A stretch of 60,950 bases of DNA from assembly GCA_023251915.1 (NCBI GenBank), contig JAHEXW010000009.1, positions 1-60,950 on the forward strand. The letters run 5' to 3'. Within the stretch, counting starts at the first letter, position 1, and each line of letters starts with the position of its first letter. Made by a program: the position numbers and the translations under genes. The DNA is from Actinomycetes bacterium. GTDB taxonomy: Bacteria; Actinomycetota; JAHEXW01. The notes under the pieces were generated by a model. That model was not told where the DNA came from. It was given only the letters and a program-made list of their open reading frames with translations, and did not search any database. Positions 51,963 to 60,891 of this stretch are shown here, in pieces.

Positions 51963-52846
51963 TCCCCCGCCTCCCCGTAGAATTCCAGGAAGACCTCTTC
52001 CAGGGATGCGTGTTCGAAATCGAGGTCGACTATTTTGTGGGCCGCCAGAGCCTTGATCACAGGGTCGATTTCGCCTTTGGCTTTCAGCTCGAGGGAATGC
52101 TCGTTGTGACGGATGACCGTCACGCCCGGCAGAGAGAACTCCCGCACCTCGAAGCTGTCGCTGAACATAGCGCTGATGTGGTGAACCTTCTTGCTCTCCA
52201 GCTCCGACACATTCTCTACTGCGACCAGGCGGCCAGCTTTTATAATACCGACGCGTTCACACGTTTTGTCGACGTCGCTCAATATGTGGGAGGACAGCAG
52301 GACGGTTTTGCCCCGGTGCCGGAAATCGTTCAGGAGGTCATAAAACTCTTTCTGCATGATTGGATCCAAGCCAAGGGTCGGCTCGTCGAGCACAAGGAGA
52401 TCAGGGTCGTGCATCAAAGCCAGTACGATCGCCAGTTTCTGCCGGTTACCCCTGGAATAGTCTTTGCAGCGTTTGCTAAGATCCAAGTCAAACCTGCGGA
52501 CAAGATCGTCTCTCATTACAGGCGGCGTTTTCGGCCGAAACGCGGCGAAGTAAGCCAGCGTTTCTGCGCCTGTCATCTTCGGGTAAAAGTTGGTGTCCCC
52601 CGGAATATAGCCGGTACGGCCGCGAATCGCGACCGAGTCCGAGACGATATCGAGTCCGAATACGGTAGCCCGGCCGCTGGTCGGGTTAATAAGGCCGAGA
52701 AGAGTCCGGATAGTGGTCGTCTTCCCGGCTCCGTTGGGTCCCAGAAAACCGAATATTTCGCCCCCGTTAACAGCCAGGTCAAGCGACTCGATCCCTCGGC
52801 TTTTGCCGTAGTACTTGGTCAGCCCCTCTGTCTCTATGACTGGCAT
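51959..52846 (-). CDS. ABC transporter ATP-binding protein
   Basis: About 295 aa from MPVIETEGLTKYYGKSRG at 52846. In-frame codons further upstream lie inside the hemY gene and have no homology. Walker A is GPNGAGKTTT, the signature is YSRGNRQKLAI (in place of LSGGQ), and Walker B LLVLDEPTLGLDP. The C-terminal tail (DFEHASLEEVFLEFYGE) is typical of the ABC-2 drug/Nat exporters. The YSRGN signature differs from the classical form but is common in this subfamily. Confidence 0.93.
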   Translation of the reverse strand: MPVIETEGLTKYYGKSRGIESLDLAVNGGEIFGFLGPNGAGKTTTIRTLLGLINPTSGRATVFGLDIVSDSVAIRGRTGYIPGDTNFYPKMTGAETLAYFAAFRPKTPPVMRDDLVRRFDLDLSKRCKDYSRGNRQKLAIVLALMHDPDLLVLDEPTLGLDPIMQKEFYDLLNDFRHRGKTVLLSSHILSDVDKTCERVGIIKAGRLVAVENVSELESKKVHHISAMFSDSFEVREFSLPGVTVIRHNEHSLELKAKGEIDPVIKALAAHKIVDLDFEHASLEEVFLEFYGEAGE

Positions 52847-52854
52847 TTCGGCTC

Positions 52855-54339
52855 CTAGCTTCTGACGTAATCCAGCGCCGCACGGGCCGTTTCCTGACCC
52901 GCCGTTACGCAGTCGGGGATGCCGACACCGGAATAAGACGCGCCCGTGATAAAAAGACCGGCGTGAGCTTCCTCCCGTTCGCGAATCGCTGCGACTCTCT
53001 CGAGATGGCCCATCGAGTATTGCGGCATTGTTTTGACCCAGCGCGATATGCGTGCCTTGACCGGCTCGGCGGTGATGCCCATGATATCTTCCAGCTCGTG
53101 CCTGACCAAGCGCATTACCTCGTCGTCTGCGAGGCTGACCAGCTCTTGCCGGAAGGCGCCGCCGACGAAAACGCGTATCATGACATATCCGTCCGGCACA
53201 CGATCGGGCCATTTGGTAGTTACCCATGTCATCGCCATGATTTCCCGCCCTTCAACCTTGGGCACCAAAACTCCGTTCGCGTCCAAAGGCAGCGCCACGT
53301 CCTCTGCTCTGTAAACGACATTTACGGTCGCCGAAGACACACAGGTTATATCCTGCAGGGTGCCGGCTAACGCGTTGTCAAAGCTTTCCACGAGCTTCCC
53401 TGTTTGGGGCGCTAGCGAGGTCAGAATAACCGCGTCCGCCTCAATGTCGCCGACTCCCTTTAGCTTCAAGACGTAAGAAGTCCCGCCGCCCGGCATGGCC
53501 TTCTTCTCGATCGCCGCGACGTCAGTCTTCAGTTTGATGACGTCGGGACCGATGGCGGCCGCGAGCGCGTCGGTAAAGGTTTGCATGCCGTTCTTGAAAG
53601 ACACAAACATCGTCCATCTTTTCTTAGGTGCTTTATGCGCTTCCGGCTGGCCCTCAAACTCTTCGACTGCGTCAGCAGGCGGCATATTCTTCTTCATCTT
53701 GGCCATTTTGCGTTTGCTCTTAAGCATCGCCATTATTAGGCTGCGGTCGTCCTTCTCCATCTTCAGGAAGCGGGGAAACGTACTGGCTAAGCTCATCGTC
53801 TCCGGATCGCTGGCATGAATCCCGCCGACCAGGGGCTCCGCCAAGCGGTCCAAAATCTCCTTGCCCAAACGCCGGTTCACGAAGCTCGCCAGCGTCTCGT
53901 CGTCATCCAGATTCTTGCGCCGCGGAATGAATACGTCCATCGCCGCGCGAATCTTCCCCGGCCAGGTTAACAGCTTCGTGCCGATGAACGGCTTGAACTT
54001 GGTCGGAATCATCATCATTACGCCTTCCGGCATCCGCACAAGTTTACCGTTTGTCAGGATATACGTGCCGCCCGATTCAGAGCGGGTACCTCTTAGGTCG
54101 TCTTCGATGCCTAGCGGGCCCGCCAGCTTTAAGACAGCCGGCTTATCGCTGATAAAGCAATCCGGCCCGCACTCTAGGACAAAATCATCCTCGAGCACCG
54201 TCAGTATCTGGCCGCCAACTCGATCCTGTTTCTCTAGAAGAAGAACCTCAACGTCTGACTGCCCCTTAAGTTCCTGAGTGAGAGCGTACGCGGCCGACAA
54301 CCCGGTCGCGCCCGCCCCGATTACTACAATCCGTTTCAT
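52855..54339 (-). CDS. hemY: Coproporphyrinogen/protoporphyrinogen oxidase (HemY/CgoX type)
   Basis: 494 aa from MKRIVVIGAGATGLSAAYAL at 54339. GAGATGL is the FAD dinucleotide-binding motif, LLEKQDRVGGQI follows, and the C-terminus has FITGASYSGVGIPDCVTAGQ. In actinomycetes this enzyme oxidises coproporphyrinogen III (CgoX) in the coproporphyrin-dependent pathway. It lies in the cluster hemE-hemH-hemY. The upstream in-frame extension to 54423 lies within hemH and is spurious. Confidence 0.94.
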   Translation of the reverse strand: MKRIVVIGAGATGLSAAYALTQELKGQSDVEVLLLEKQDRVGGQILTVLEDDFVLECGPDCFISDKPAVLKLAGPLGIEDDLRGTRSESGGTYILTNGKLVRMPEGVMMMIPTKFKPFIGTKLLTWPGKIRAAMDVFIPRRKNLDDDETLASFVNRRLGKEILDRLAEPLVGGIHASDPETMSLASTFPRFLKMEKDDRSLIMAMLKSKRKMAKMKKNMPPADAVEEFEGQPEAHKAPKKRWTMFVSFKNGMQTFTDALAAAIGPDVIKLKTDVAAIEKKAMPGGGTSYVLKLKGVGDIEADAVILTSLAPQTGKLVESFDNALAGTLQDITCVSSATVNVVYRAEDVALPLDANGVLVPKVEGREIMAMTWVTTKWPDRVPDGYVMIRVFVGGAFRQELVSLADDEVMRLVRHELEDIMGITAEPVKARISRWVKTMPQYSMGHLERVAAIREREEAHAGLFITGASYSGVGIPDCVTAGQETARAALDYVRS

Positions 54340-54359
54340 AGATGTAACCAACCTTTCAC

Positions 54360-55253
54360 TTATAATTTGCGCTCGACCGCCGCCGCCATGGCCGCGATTA
54401 CAGCTTCCGATTCGTTCAAACACTCTGCCCTGGCAAAAACTATCCCAAGGTCATTGGCTTGTTTCTTCATGACAATATCCACGTCGTATAGCGTTTCCAT
54501 ATGATCGGCGGTGAAACCGATCGGCATTACCACGACCGCTTCCCGGCCTTGGCCGGCCAGCTCGCCCAGCACATCCTCCGCAGTCGGCTTGAGCCACACA
54601 CCTTGGCCATGGCCTTCGCTTTGCCAGCCTAAACGCCATTCTGGCGTGCCCGCGGCTTCCGCCGTTTGCTCGACCGTTGTTCGAACTTGCTCGGCATATG
54701 GGTCGCCTGAGTCGATCATGCTCTGTGGCAAACTGTGGGCGGTGAATAGAACGGGCGCGCCTGCCGGGGCCACAGCGCTCGCCTCAATCAGGCTGTCCGC
54801 GAAACCGGCGATCAATTGCGCTTCTTCGTTCCATGAATCGATGCGGGCTACCGGCGCCGTATTCCCGAGCGTTACTAAAGACTCTTCCGCCGTTTTCAAG
54901 TACTCGCCGGCGCTGGCTTGAGAGAAGTAAGGCGTTAGACACATGAGGATTATTCGCTCCGGATTGTTCGCCAAAGCAGCGGCGACCGCTTCGTCTACGC
55001 CGGGGTTCCAAAACCTCATCCCCAGGTACACCTTTACATTGTTGCCGGCGTCATTAAGCATCTTTTCGAGAAGCATCGCCTGGGCTCGCGCGGAGGCACA
55101 AAAAGGAGAAACGCCGCCGATCAAAGCATACTTAGCGACACTTGCGTCAAGCCGGCCGGGTGGCAACGCTCGGCCCGCGACCCTTTCAACAAACGGGCCC
55201 ACATCGGCTAATTTTTCAGGGCTTCCAAAGCCCAAAAGGACGATCGCAATCAT
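54360..55253 (-). CDS. hemH: Coproporphyrin/protoporphyrin ferrochelatase
   Basis: 297 aa. IAIVLLGFGSP starts the ferrochelatase fold, LFTAHSLPQSMIDSGDPY carries the metal-site His, and VVVMPIGFTADHMETLYDVDI the catalytic Glu region. In actinomycetes the substrate is iron plus coproporphyrin III. The ribosome site AAGGGTATC lies 5-8 nt before the ATG. It sits between hemE and hemY with gaps of 33 and 20 bp. Confidence 0.94.
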   Translation of the reverse strand: MIAIVLLGFGSPEKLADVGPFVERVAGRALPPGRLDASVAKYALIGGVSPFCASARAQAMLLEKMLNDAGNNVKVYLGMRFWNPGVDEAVAAALANNPERIILMCLTPYFSQASAGEYLKTAEESLVTLGNTAPVARIDSWNEEAQLIAGFADSLIEASAVAPAGAPVLFTAHSLPQSMIDSGDPYAEQVRTTVEQTAEAAGTPEWRLGWQSEGHGQGVWLKPTAEDVLGELAGQGREAVVVMPIGFTADHMETLYDVDIVMKKQANDLGIVFARAECLNESEAVIAAMAAAVERKL

Positions 55254-55286
55254 ATGATACCCTTATATAATATTATATTGTGATAA

Positions 55287-56327
55287 CTATTTGGTGCTCA
55301 GCCTATGGACACAGTCAACTAGATACTTCGCGTTCTCCACCGGGGTTTCCGGCAAGATACCGTGACCCAGATTGAAGATGTGCCCCGGCCGGCCGTCGGC
55401 TCGCACTAGAATGTCGGTGACTCGCCTTTCTATCTCGTCCTGCCCGCCCAATAGAACAATCGGGTCAAGATTGCCCTGGATTCCCTTGTCGCAGCCGATT
55501 TCCGTCCATGCGTCGTCCAAGTCGACCCGCCAGTCAACACCGACAACGTCCGCGCCCGTGGCCGCTACGTCGCCCAGAAAGTTACCGGCGCCGTTCGCGA
55601 AATGGATAACTGGCACCCCAAGGCCGGCTAGAGCAGCCAGAACCTTCCGGCTGTAGGGAGCAACGCGGGTTCGATAGTCGTAAGGACTAACACTTGACGC
55701 CCACGATTCAAACATCTGAATTGCTTGCGCACCCGCCTTGACCTGGGCTGTCAGATAAACAATAACCACGTCGGCCAGCATGTTCAGCAGCCGGTCGTAA
55801 AGGGCCGGCTCTTTGTACATCATGGTTTTGATGTGAGTGTAATTGCGCGACCCGCCGCCCTCAACAATATAGCTGGCCAGGGTGTACGGCGCGCCTGAAA
55901 AGCCGATCAAAGGGACTCGACCGGCCAGTTCGCCCCGCAGAATCCGGATCGCATCATAGACAAAACTAACTTCCTCGGCGTCAATGATGTGTAAGGTGTC
56001 AAGATCTGCCCCGGTGCGGATGGGTTTTTCGATCACGGGGCCGCGGCCTTCCGTGAACTCGATCCCGACACCCATGGCTTCCACAGGCACCAAAATGTCG
56101 GAAAATAAGATGGCGGCGTCAACACCGATGCCGTTAACAGGCTGCAATGTAACCTCGACGGCCAGCTCCGGCGTCTTGCACATCTCCCAAAATGAATGTT
56201 TGGCGCGCAAGGCACGGTATGCCGGCATGTAGCGGCCGGCCTGCCGCATTATCCAGACGGGTACAGTGGGAACCGGTTCGCGCCGGCAGGCTCGCAAGAA
56301 CAGGGAATCTGACATATCAGCCAACAT
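55287..56327 (-). CDS. hemE: Uroporphyrinogen decarboxylase
   Basis: 346 aa. VWIMRQAGRYMPAYRALR and ILFSDILVPVEAMGVG are the family signatures, and LIGFSGAPYTLASYIVEGG follows. It makes coproporphyrinogen III. The start ATG at 56327 has GGAGGT nine nt upstream. An in-frame ATG at 56390 would add 21 unrelated residues. It heads the haem operon hemE-hemH-hemY. Confidence 0.96.
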   Translation of the reverse strand: MLADMSDSLFLRACRREPVPTVPVWIMRQAGRYMPAYRALRAKHSFWEMCKTPELAVEVTLQPVNGIGVDAAILFSDILVPVEAMGVGIEFTEGRGPVIEKPIRTGADLDTLHIIDAEEVSFVYDAIRILRGELAGRVPLIGFSGAPYTLASYIVEGGGSRNYTHIKTMMYKEPALYDRLLNMLADVVIVYLTAQVKAGAQAIQMFESWASSVSPYDYRTRVAPYSRKVLAALAGLGVPVIHFANGAGNFLGDVAATGADVVGVDWRVDLDDAWTEIGCDKGIQGNLDPIVLLGGQDEIERRVTDILVRADGRPGHIFNLGHGILPETPVENAKYLVDCVHRLSTK

Positions 56328-56374
56328 AGGGCGTTTACCTCCGATTATCGTGTGAATTTTCGCCGCGGATGAAC

Positions 56375-56405
56375 TTGTAGATTTTATCACATTTTTTGCT
56401 ATGAT
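56375..56405 (+). promoter_or_regulatory. Putative promoter of the pilin-like gene (leaderless)
   Basis: TTGTAG at 56375-56380, 19-bp spacer, TATGAT at 56400-56405, ending 6 nt before the GTG start at 56412. No ribosome-binding site is present. Confidence 0.45.
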
Positions 56406-56411
56406 GGCTTT

Positions 56412-56804
56412 GTGAACATACGAAACGAGGCCGGCTACACCCTACTAGAGCTTATGGTGGTCATTCTTATCGTCGGGATTTTGGTCTCCTTGGCGATGGT
56501 CACTTACGCCGGCGTCCAAAACAACGGATACGATACTGAAGCCAAGGCAAACCTGCACAATGGGGTCACCGCCGCCAAGGCTTACTTTACGACTAACGAG
56601 TCGTCCTTTGTAGGCTTGGATGCGGCAACGATGTCGATCGAGGTGCCGGGGATAAACTTTCGAGATGGGGCCACTCCCGGCGACGCCAACACTGTCTATC
56701 TGTCCGGCGTATCCGCTTCCGGCTACACCCTGCGCGTCCTAAGCCAAAGCGGGACCATATTTACGGCCGTCGGGCAGCAGCTGAGCGTCACGGGAGATTT
56801 CTAG
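56412..56804 (+). CDS. Type IV pilin-like prepilin
   Basis: 130 aa. The prepilin peptidase site is MNIRNEAG then YTLLELMVV: cleavage after G8, with Glu at the fifth mature residue (E13), followed by a hydrophobic helix. The C-terminal domain contains no Cys pair. It is a pseudopilin or pilin of the type II secretion/type IV pilus superfamily. No other pilus gene is nearby. The GTG start at 56412 is chosen because it gives the signal peptide. Confidence 0.85.
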   Translation: MNIRNEAGYTLLELMVVILIVGILVSLAMVTYAGVQNNGYDTEAKANLHNGVTAAKAYFTTNESSFVGLDAATMSIEVPGINFRDGATPGDANTVYLSGVSASGYTLRVLSQSGTIFTAVGQQLSVTGDF

Positions 56805-56812
56805 AGAGATTG

Positions 56813-57814
56813 TTATATCCACTCGCGTTTGCGGAACCAGATAAGCATCGCGACACCGATGCCCAGCATCACGACCATGACTATCCAAAACCCCAGTGCG
56901 CCCTCTTTTCCCGGAAAACCAAGATTCATGCCGAATATTCCGGAGATCAGCGTCAACGGCATCATGATCGTGGCAATAATGGTCAGTTGTTTCATAATGG
57001 CGTTGAGGTTGTTGGAGATGGTGGCCTGATAAATCTGCATCGCGCCGCTGGTCACGTCGCGCAGTGTGTCGATTAAATCGATGACGCGGACCATATGATC
57101 GTAGAGGTCTTCAAAGTACGCGCGGCTGTCCTTCTCTAAATACGGCAGCGACCGACGGAGCAGTGAGTTTACCACTTCGCGCTCCGGCGCCGTGACCTTA
57201 CGGAGCTCAAGCATCTGACGTTTCATCTTGAAAATGTCTTTTACGTCCGAGGGTTTTGGCCGATCGAACATCACGTCCTCAATCCGGTCGACCTGGTCCG
57301 ATAGAGCGTCAACGGCCAAGAAGTAATCGTCCACCGCCGCGTCCATGACGTTATAAAGCAGAACCCCTAAACCTTGGCCCATGATGTCCGGCTGGGTCTG
57401 CGCATCCTGCCACACCTGCTCTAACGCCTCGGCGGAATCAGAATGCACGGTGACCAGGAACCCCGGTCCAAACAGGCAGGTGAAGCGAATCGGGGCTCCC
57501 GCGCCTGCCTTGCCCAGGCTATACCAGTTTAAGAAGCTGACGCTCGCGTCTGTAACCAGTTTCGGCAACGCCCGCTCCGCGGTCAGCTCGCGCACCATTA
57601 AAGGCGTAAGTTCAAACGTATCGGTCAGATACGCCAAATCGGAATCGGTAAGACCGGTAATATCCAACCACACCAAATGTCCGGAGGCGATATTCTTGGC
57701 GGCACTTTGGCGATCGATTGCGGCCGCCGCGGTTCGCTTCTTGGGATCGTAGCTAAGGGTTCGGCTGGCCACGTCTCTCCTTTTGCGGGCGTGCTTCCTT
57801 TTGTCTCTTGGCAT
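56813..57814 (-). CDS. corA: CorA family Mg2+ transporter
   Basis: 333 aa from the ATG at 57814. The cytoplasmic domain ends with two membrane helices: the first with the selectivity motif GMNLG (in FGMNLGFPG, a GMN family motif), the second before the basic tail FRKREWI. It forms a pentameric Mg2+/Co2+ channel. In-frame codons to 57847 are possible. TATACT 2 nt before the ATG makes the true start uncertain. It is convergent with the pilin gene (8 bp). Confidence 0.92.
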   Translation of the reverse strand: MPRDKRKHARKRRDVASRTLSYDPKKRTAAAAIDRQSAAKNIASGHLVWLDITGLTDSDLAYLTDTFELTPLMVRELTAERALPKLVTDASVSFLNWYSLGKAGAGAPIRFTCLFGPGFLVTVHSDSAEALEQVWQDAQTQPDIMGQGLGVLLYNVMDAAVDDYFLAVDALSDQVDRIEDVMFDRPKPSDVKDIFKMKRQMLELRKVTAPEREVVNSLLRRSLPYLEKDSRAYFEDLYDHMVRVIDLIDTLRDVTSGAMQIYQATISNNLNAIMKQLTIIATIMMPLTLISGIFGMNLGFPGKEGALGFWIVMVVMLGIGVAMLIWFRKREWI

Positions 57815-57827
57815 TGAGTATAGCCGA

Positions 57828-57857
57828 TTGCCGGCTCCCAAGCCCATACCTTAGACT
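57828..57857 (+). promoter_or_regulatory. Putative promoter of the GT-C gene (leaderless)
   Basis: TTGCCG at 57828-57833, an 18-bp spacer and TAGACT at 57852-57857, ending 8 nt before ATG 57866. It lies in the 51-bp divergent gap with corA. Confidence 0.5.
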
Positions 57858-57865
57858 GGTAACCT

Positions 57866-59212
57866 ATGGAGACAAAAAAGTTACAGCTATGGACATTGGC
57901 CGCGCTGGGCGCCGGGTCAGCCGGATTTTACGCCGCTACCTTGTGGTTGCCTGATTGGCGCGTCGACACAGCGACGTTCTTGACCGTGTTTGGCGCCCTG
58001 TTTGTCATGAGTATAGCCGCCTGGCTTGTGGCCCGGACGGTGCCCTGGGGAGATCGACGCGTCCTGCCGGTCATCCTCGCCGCGGCCGCTATCTTCCGGT
58101 TGTTGATTTTCGTGTCGCCGCCCACGCTATCCGACGACATCTACCGGTACGTTTATGACGGGCGCCTCCAGCTGGCCGGCATCAGTCCTTTCGCCTATGC
58201 GCCCAACGATCCCCATCTGGCCAAGGTCCGCGATGCGGCGGGATACGCCAAACTCGGCGATAATCGCAACACCCTCGCCGTATACCAGCCGGTGTCGCAA
58301 GTGTTGTTCGCCGCCGCCGCCGCGGCGGGTGCCGGTGACCGCGCCGTCTATGTCATCAAAGGAACCCTGGCCCTGCTCGACCTGGGTACTGTCCTCCTGC
58401 TCATAGGCATCCTGCGGCGACTTAAGCGACCGCCCGGGCTGGCGATACTCTATGCCTGGAGCCCGCTTGTGGTTTTCGAGATAGCGGGCAGCGGACATAT
58501 CGACGGGCTGGCCATATTCTTCGCCATGTCCGGAATCTATGCCGTTTTGAGATGTCGCCCGCTCGCAGGCGGTGCGCTAACCGGCCTGGCAGTCGCGACC
58601 AAGCTTCTGCCGGCTTCATTGGTGCCCGCGATAAACCGCCGGCCCTGGGATTTGAGGCCGGCCTTAGCGGCCGCCGGCGCTATCGCCGTAACCTACTTTC
58701 CCTATCTTGTGTGGGGCGGTTCGCCGTTGCCTTTTAACAACGCGAGCGGCGGCTTGGCTTTCAATCAAGGGTTAAAAACGGCTGTAATATGGCTGGTTGG
58801 AGGCCCGGGGCTGGCTGCGGACAATATATTCGCCGTTTTCAGCGGAGCCGCGTTACTGGGTGCGGGCATCTATTTTTGGAGCCGGCCCAAAAGTGACGGG
58901 GGCATCGTTCGGTCGGCGTTCTGGCTGACGGGCCTGGTGATAATCCTGCTGCCGTACACTGTTCCGTGGTACCTGGTGCTGTGGCTGCCATTTGTTGCCC
59001 TGGAGGAGTCGCCGGCGGGAGTCTACCTGTCCGGAGCAGTCATGCTGTCTTACCTGTTTTACACCGCCCAGCCCTGGGGTCTGGCCGCCTGGATCCAGCC
59101 GCTAGAGTTCATCCCCTTCTTTTTGTTACTGGCGTGGGACTACCGGCGCCGTTCTCCCGGCCGGTTAGATTTCGAGTTGCCCAGCAACGACGCTGAACTT
59201 GATCCGGCGTAG
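57866..59212 (+). CDS. Polytopic GT-C family glycosyltransferase (GT87/DUF2029-like)
   Basis: 448 aa with about 11-12 membrane helices. The first periplasmic loop has LSDDIYRYVYDGRLQLAG, the D-D motif of GT-C enzymes that use polyprenyl-phosphate mannose or similar donors. GSGHIDGLAIFF is a second conserved block, and VATKLLPA a third. In actinomycetes such enzymes act in lipoglycan and arabinogalactan biosynthesis. The donor is not known. Its 3' end overlaps the Rieske gene by 48 nt antisense. Confidence 0.83.
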   Translation: METKKLQLWTLAALGAGSAGFYAATLWLPDWRVDTATFLTVFGALFVMSIAAWLVARTVPWGDRRVLPVILAAAAIFRLLIFVSPPTLSDDIYRYVYDGRLQLAGISPFAYAPNDPHLAKVRDAAGYAKLGDNRNTLAVYQPVSQVLFAAAAAAGAGDRAVYVIKGTLALLDLGTVLLLIGILRRLKRPPGLAILYAWSPLVVFEIAGSGHIDGLAIFFAMSGIYAVLRCRPLAGGALTGLAVATKLLPASLVPAINRRPWDLRPALAAAGAIAVTYFPYLVWGGSPLPFNNASGGLAFNQGLKTAVIWLVGGPGLAADNIFAVFSGAALLGAGIYFWSRPKSDGGIVRSAFWLTGLVIILLPYTVPWYLVLWLPFVALEESPAGVYLSGAVMLSYLFYTAQPWGLAAWIQPLEFIPFFLLLAWDYRRRSPGRLDFELPSNDAELDPA

Positions 59213-59440
59213 CGGCGCTTCGGCGGGACCGACCATGACGGTGCCGTCGCCATGATAACGCGAACCGTGGCAGGGGCAATCCCACGTCGCCGCGCTAGGG
59301 TTCCATTCCGTCTGGCAGCCCATGTGGGTACACATGTTTTCCATTACCACCAGGTTCTCTCCGTCTTTGTAAACAGCGATATTTATGGAACCCGCGACGC
59401 CCGTCTTGCCTTGCCCTGCGGTCAAATCCGAGATATCCAA
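59165..59440 (-). CDS. Rieske [2Fe-2S] domain protein
   Basis: 91 aa. Cluster ligands are C37/H39 (MCTHMGC) and C55/H58 (CPCHGS), with C42 and C57 placed as the disulfide of high-potential Rieske proteins. No membrane anchor is present, so it is a small soluble protein, such as a ferredoxin of a dioxygenase or an independent electron carrier. It overlaps the convergent GT-C gene by 48 nt. It is 24 nt downstream of lpd, so co-transcription with lpd is likely. Confidence 0.9.
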   Translation of the reverse strand: MDISDLTAGQGKTGVAGSINIAVYKDGENLVVMENMCTHMGCQTEWNPSAATWDCPCHGSRYHGDGTVMVGPAEAPLRRIKFSVVAGQLEI

Positions 59441-59464
59441 GCGATACTCCTTAATGGCTCATGA

Positions 59465-60889
59465 TTAGTCTAGTCTGGGTTTTAGCGGCGCTTTGTCGTC
59501 CGTGTCCAGCGCCGCCTCCTTGATCACTTCGCTTCGCGTCGGATGTGCCAGAGTCGCCTCCTGCACGTCCCCGATCGTACCGCCGCAACGCATTGTCTCA
59601 ACAAATGCTGATATTAATTCGGTGGCGTTGGCGCCGATGATATGGGCTCCCAGAATCTTACCCGTATCCCGTTCTGTGATTACTTTCGCGAATCCGCCTT
59701 CCCTACCCTCGCACATCGCTTTGGCGTTGGTCTGGAAATACGACCGGCCTATCTTGTAGCTGAGCCCAGCCTTCGCGGCGTCGGCTTCGGTCAGGCCTAC
59801 AGACCCTATTTCTGGGTCGCAAAAGGTACAATGAGGCAGAAGATCGATACTCAGGGGTTGGGGGCTTAATCCGGCAATGCGTTCGGCGGCAATCATGCCC
59901 TCCGCCATGGCCTTATGCGCCATGAGCGGCGGGCCGCTGACGTCGCCGACCGCGTATATTCCGGCTACGTTTGTCTTCATCCCGGCATCAGTCAAAACAA
60001 ATCCCCGATCCACCTTCACTCCCGCAGAGGCCAACCCGAGTCCGTCTAGGAAAGCTTCCCGGCCCGCGGCGACCAGGAGACACTCCGCTTTCAGCTGCCT
60101 GTCGAGACCGGCGCTGTTCTTATATTTGATATTCACGCCTTTTCGGTCGCTCTCTACCTCCAGGCCGCCAATCCCAAGCTCCGTCTTAATGTCTCTGTCC
60201 GCATAGCGCCTGCCCAGCTCGGCGGAAATATCTTCGTCTTCGGGCATCATTAGACGCGGCGCGACTTCCAAAATAGTGACCGCGCAGCCAAGCGCCGCAT
60301 AGAACGTCGACGTCTCCACACCGATCGCCCCGCCGCCGATTATTGCTAGAGTCGCCGGCAGATTCCGTTTATCGACGATGTGATCGCTATAAAGGATCGT
60401 GACGCCGTCAGCCATTATGCCCGGTATCATCCGCGGCTTCGAGCCCGTAGCCAGCACAATGTTGCGGCCGCGCAGCGTCGTCTCGTTCCCGGTCATGACG
60501 TCACGCACGTCGACGACCCCGGCCCCGTTGATCGCGCCCAGGCCGTGGAAATACGCGATTTTGTGCTCTTTGATAAGGGCGGACAGATCGTCCGCCAGAC
60601 GCCCAACAATATCATTCTTCCGTTCGATCATCGCGCTCAAGCTTGGTTTAGGGCGTCCGCCGATTATGCCGAATCGTCCGGCGTCTTCCAGTGTCGCCAA
60701 CGTTCGGACACATGCCTCTAAGGCTTTGTATGGCACGCAGCCGGCGTGCAAACAAACGCCGCCGGGCTTGAACACCTCCACCAGCCCCACGCTCAAACCT
60801 AACTGAGCGGCTCGGAACGCGGTTGAATACCCGCCCGGTCCCCCGCCAATGACAATTACGTCATATACGGTATTGGTCGCCACGCTCAC
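59465..60889 (-). CDS. lpd: Dihydrolipoyl dehydrogenase
   Basis: 474 aa. VIGGGPGGYSTAFRAAQLG is the FAD motif, the redox disulfide is in CLHAGCVPYKAL (usually CLNxGCIPSK), IGGGAIGVETSTF is the NAD motif, and AHPTRSE carries the catalytic His-Glu. It reoxidises lipoamide in the 2-oxoacid dehydrogenase complexes or glycine cleavage. No other subunits are in the window. The start is GTG at 60889, 2 nt after the previous stop. Confidence 0.94.
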   Translation of the reverse strand: MSVATNTVYDVIVIGGGPGGYSTAFRAAQLGLSVGLVEVFKPGGVCLHAGCVPYKALEACVRTLATLEDAGRFGIIGGRPKPSLSAMIERKNDIVGRLADDLSALIKEHKIAYFHGLGAINGAGVVDVRDVMTGNETTLRGRNIVLATGSKPRMIPGIMADGVTILYSDHIVDKRNLPATLAIIGGGAIGVETSTFYAALGCAVTILEVAPRLMMPEDEDISAELGRRYADRDIKTELGIGGLEVESDRKGVNIKYKNSAGLDRQLKAECLLVAAGREAFLDGLGLASAGVKVDRGFVLTDAGMKTNVAGIYAVGDVSGPPLMAHKAMAEGMIAAERIAGLSPQPLSIDLLPHCTFCDPEIGSVGLTEADAAKAGLSYKIGRSYFQTNAKAMCEGREGGFAKVITERDTGKILGAHIIGANATELISAFVETMRCGGTIGDVQEATLAHPTRSEVIKEAALDTDDKAPLKPRLD

Positions 60890-60891
60890 GC

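Noticed and set aside
52847-53227. 127-residue N-terminal extension of the ABC ATPase
   Set aside because: It lies within the hemY gene in another frame and is highly Arg/Gly-rich.
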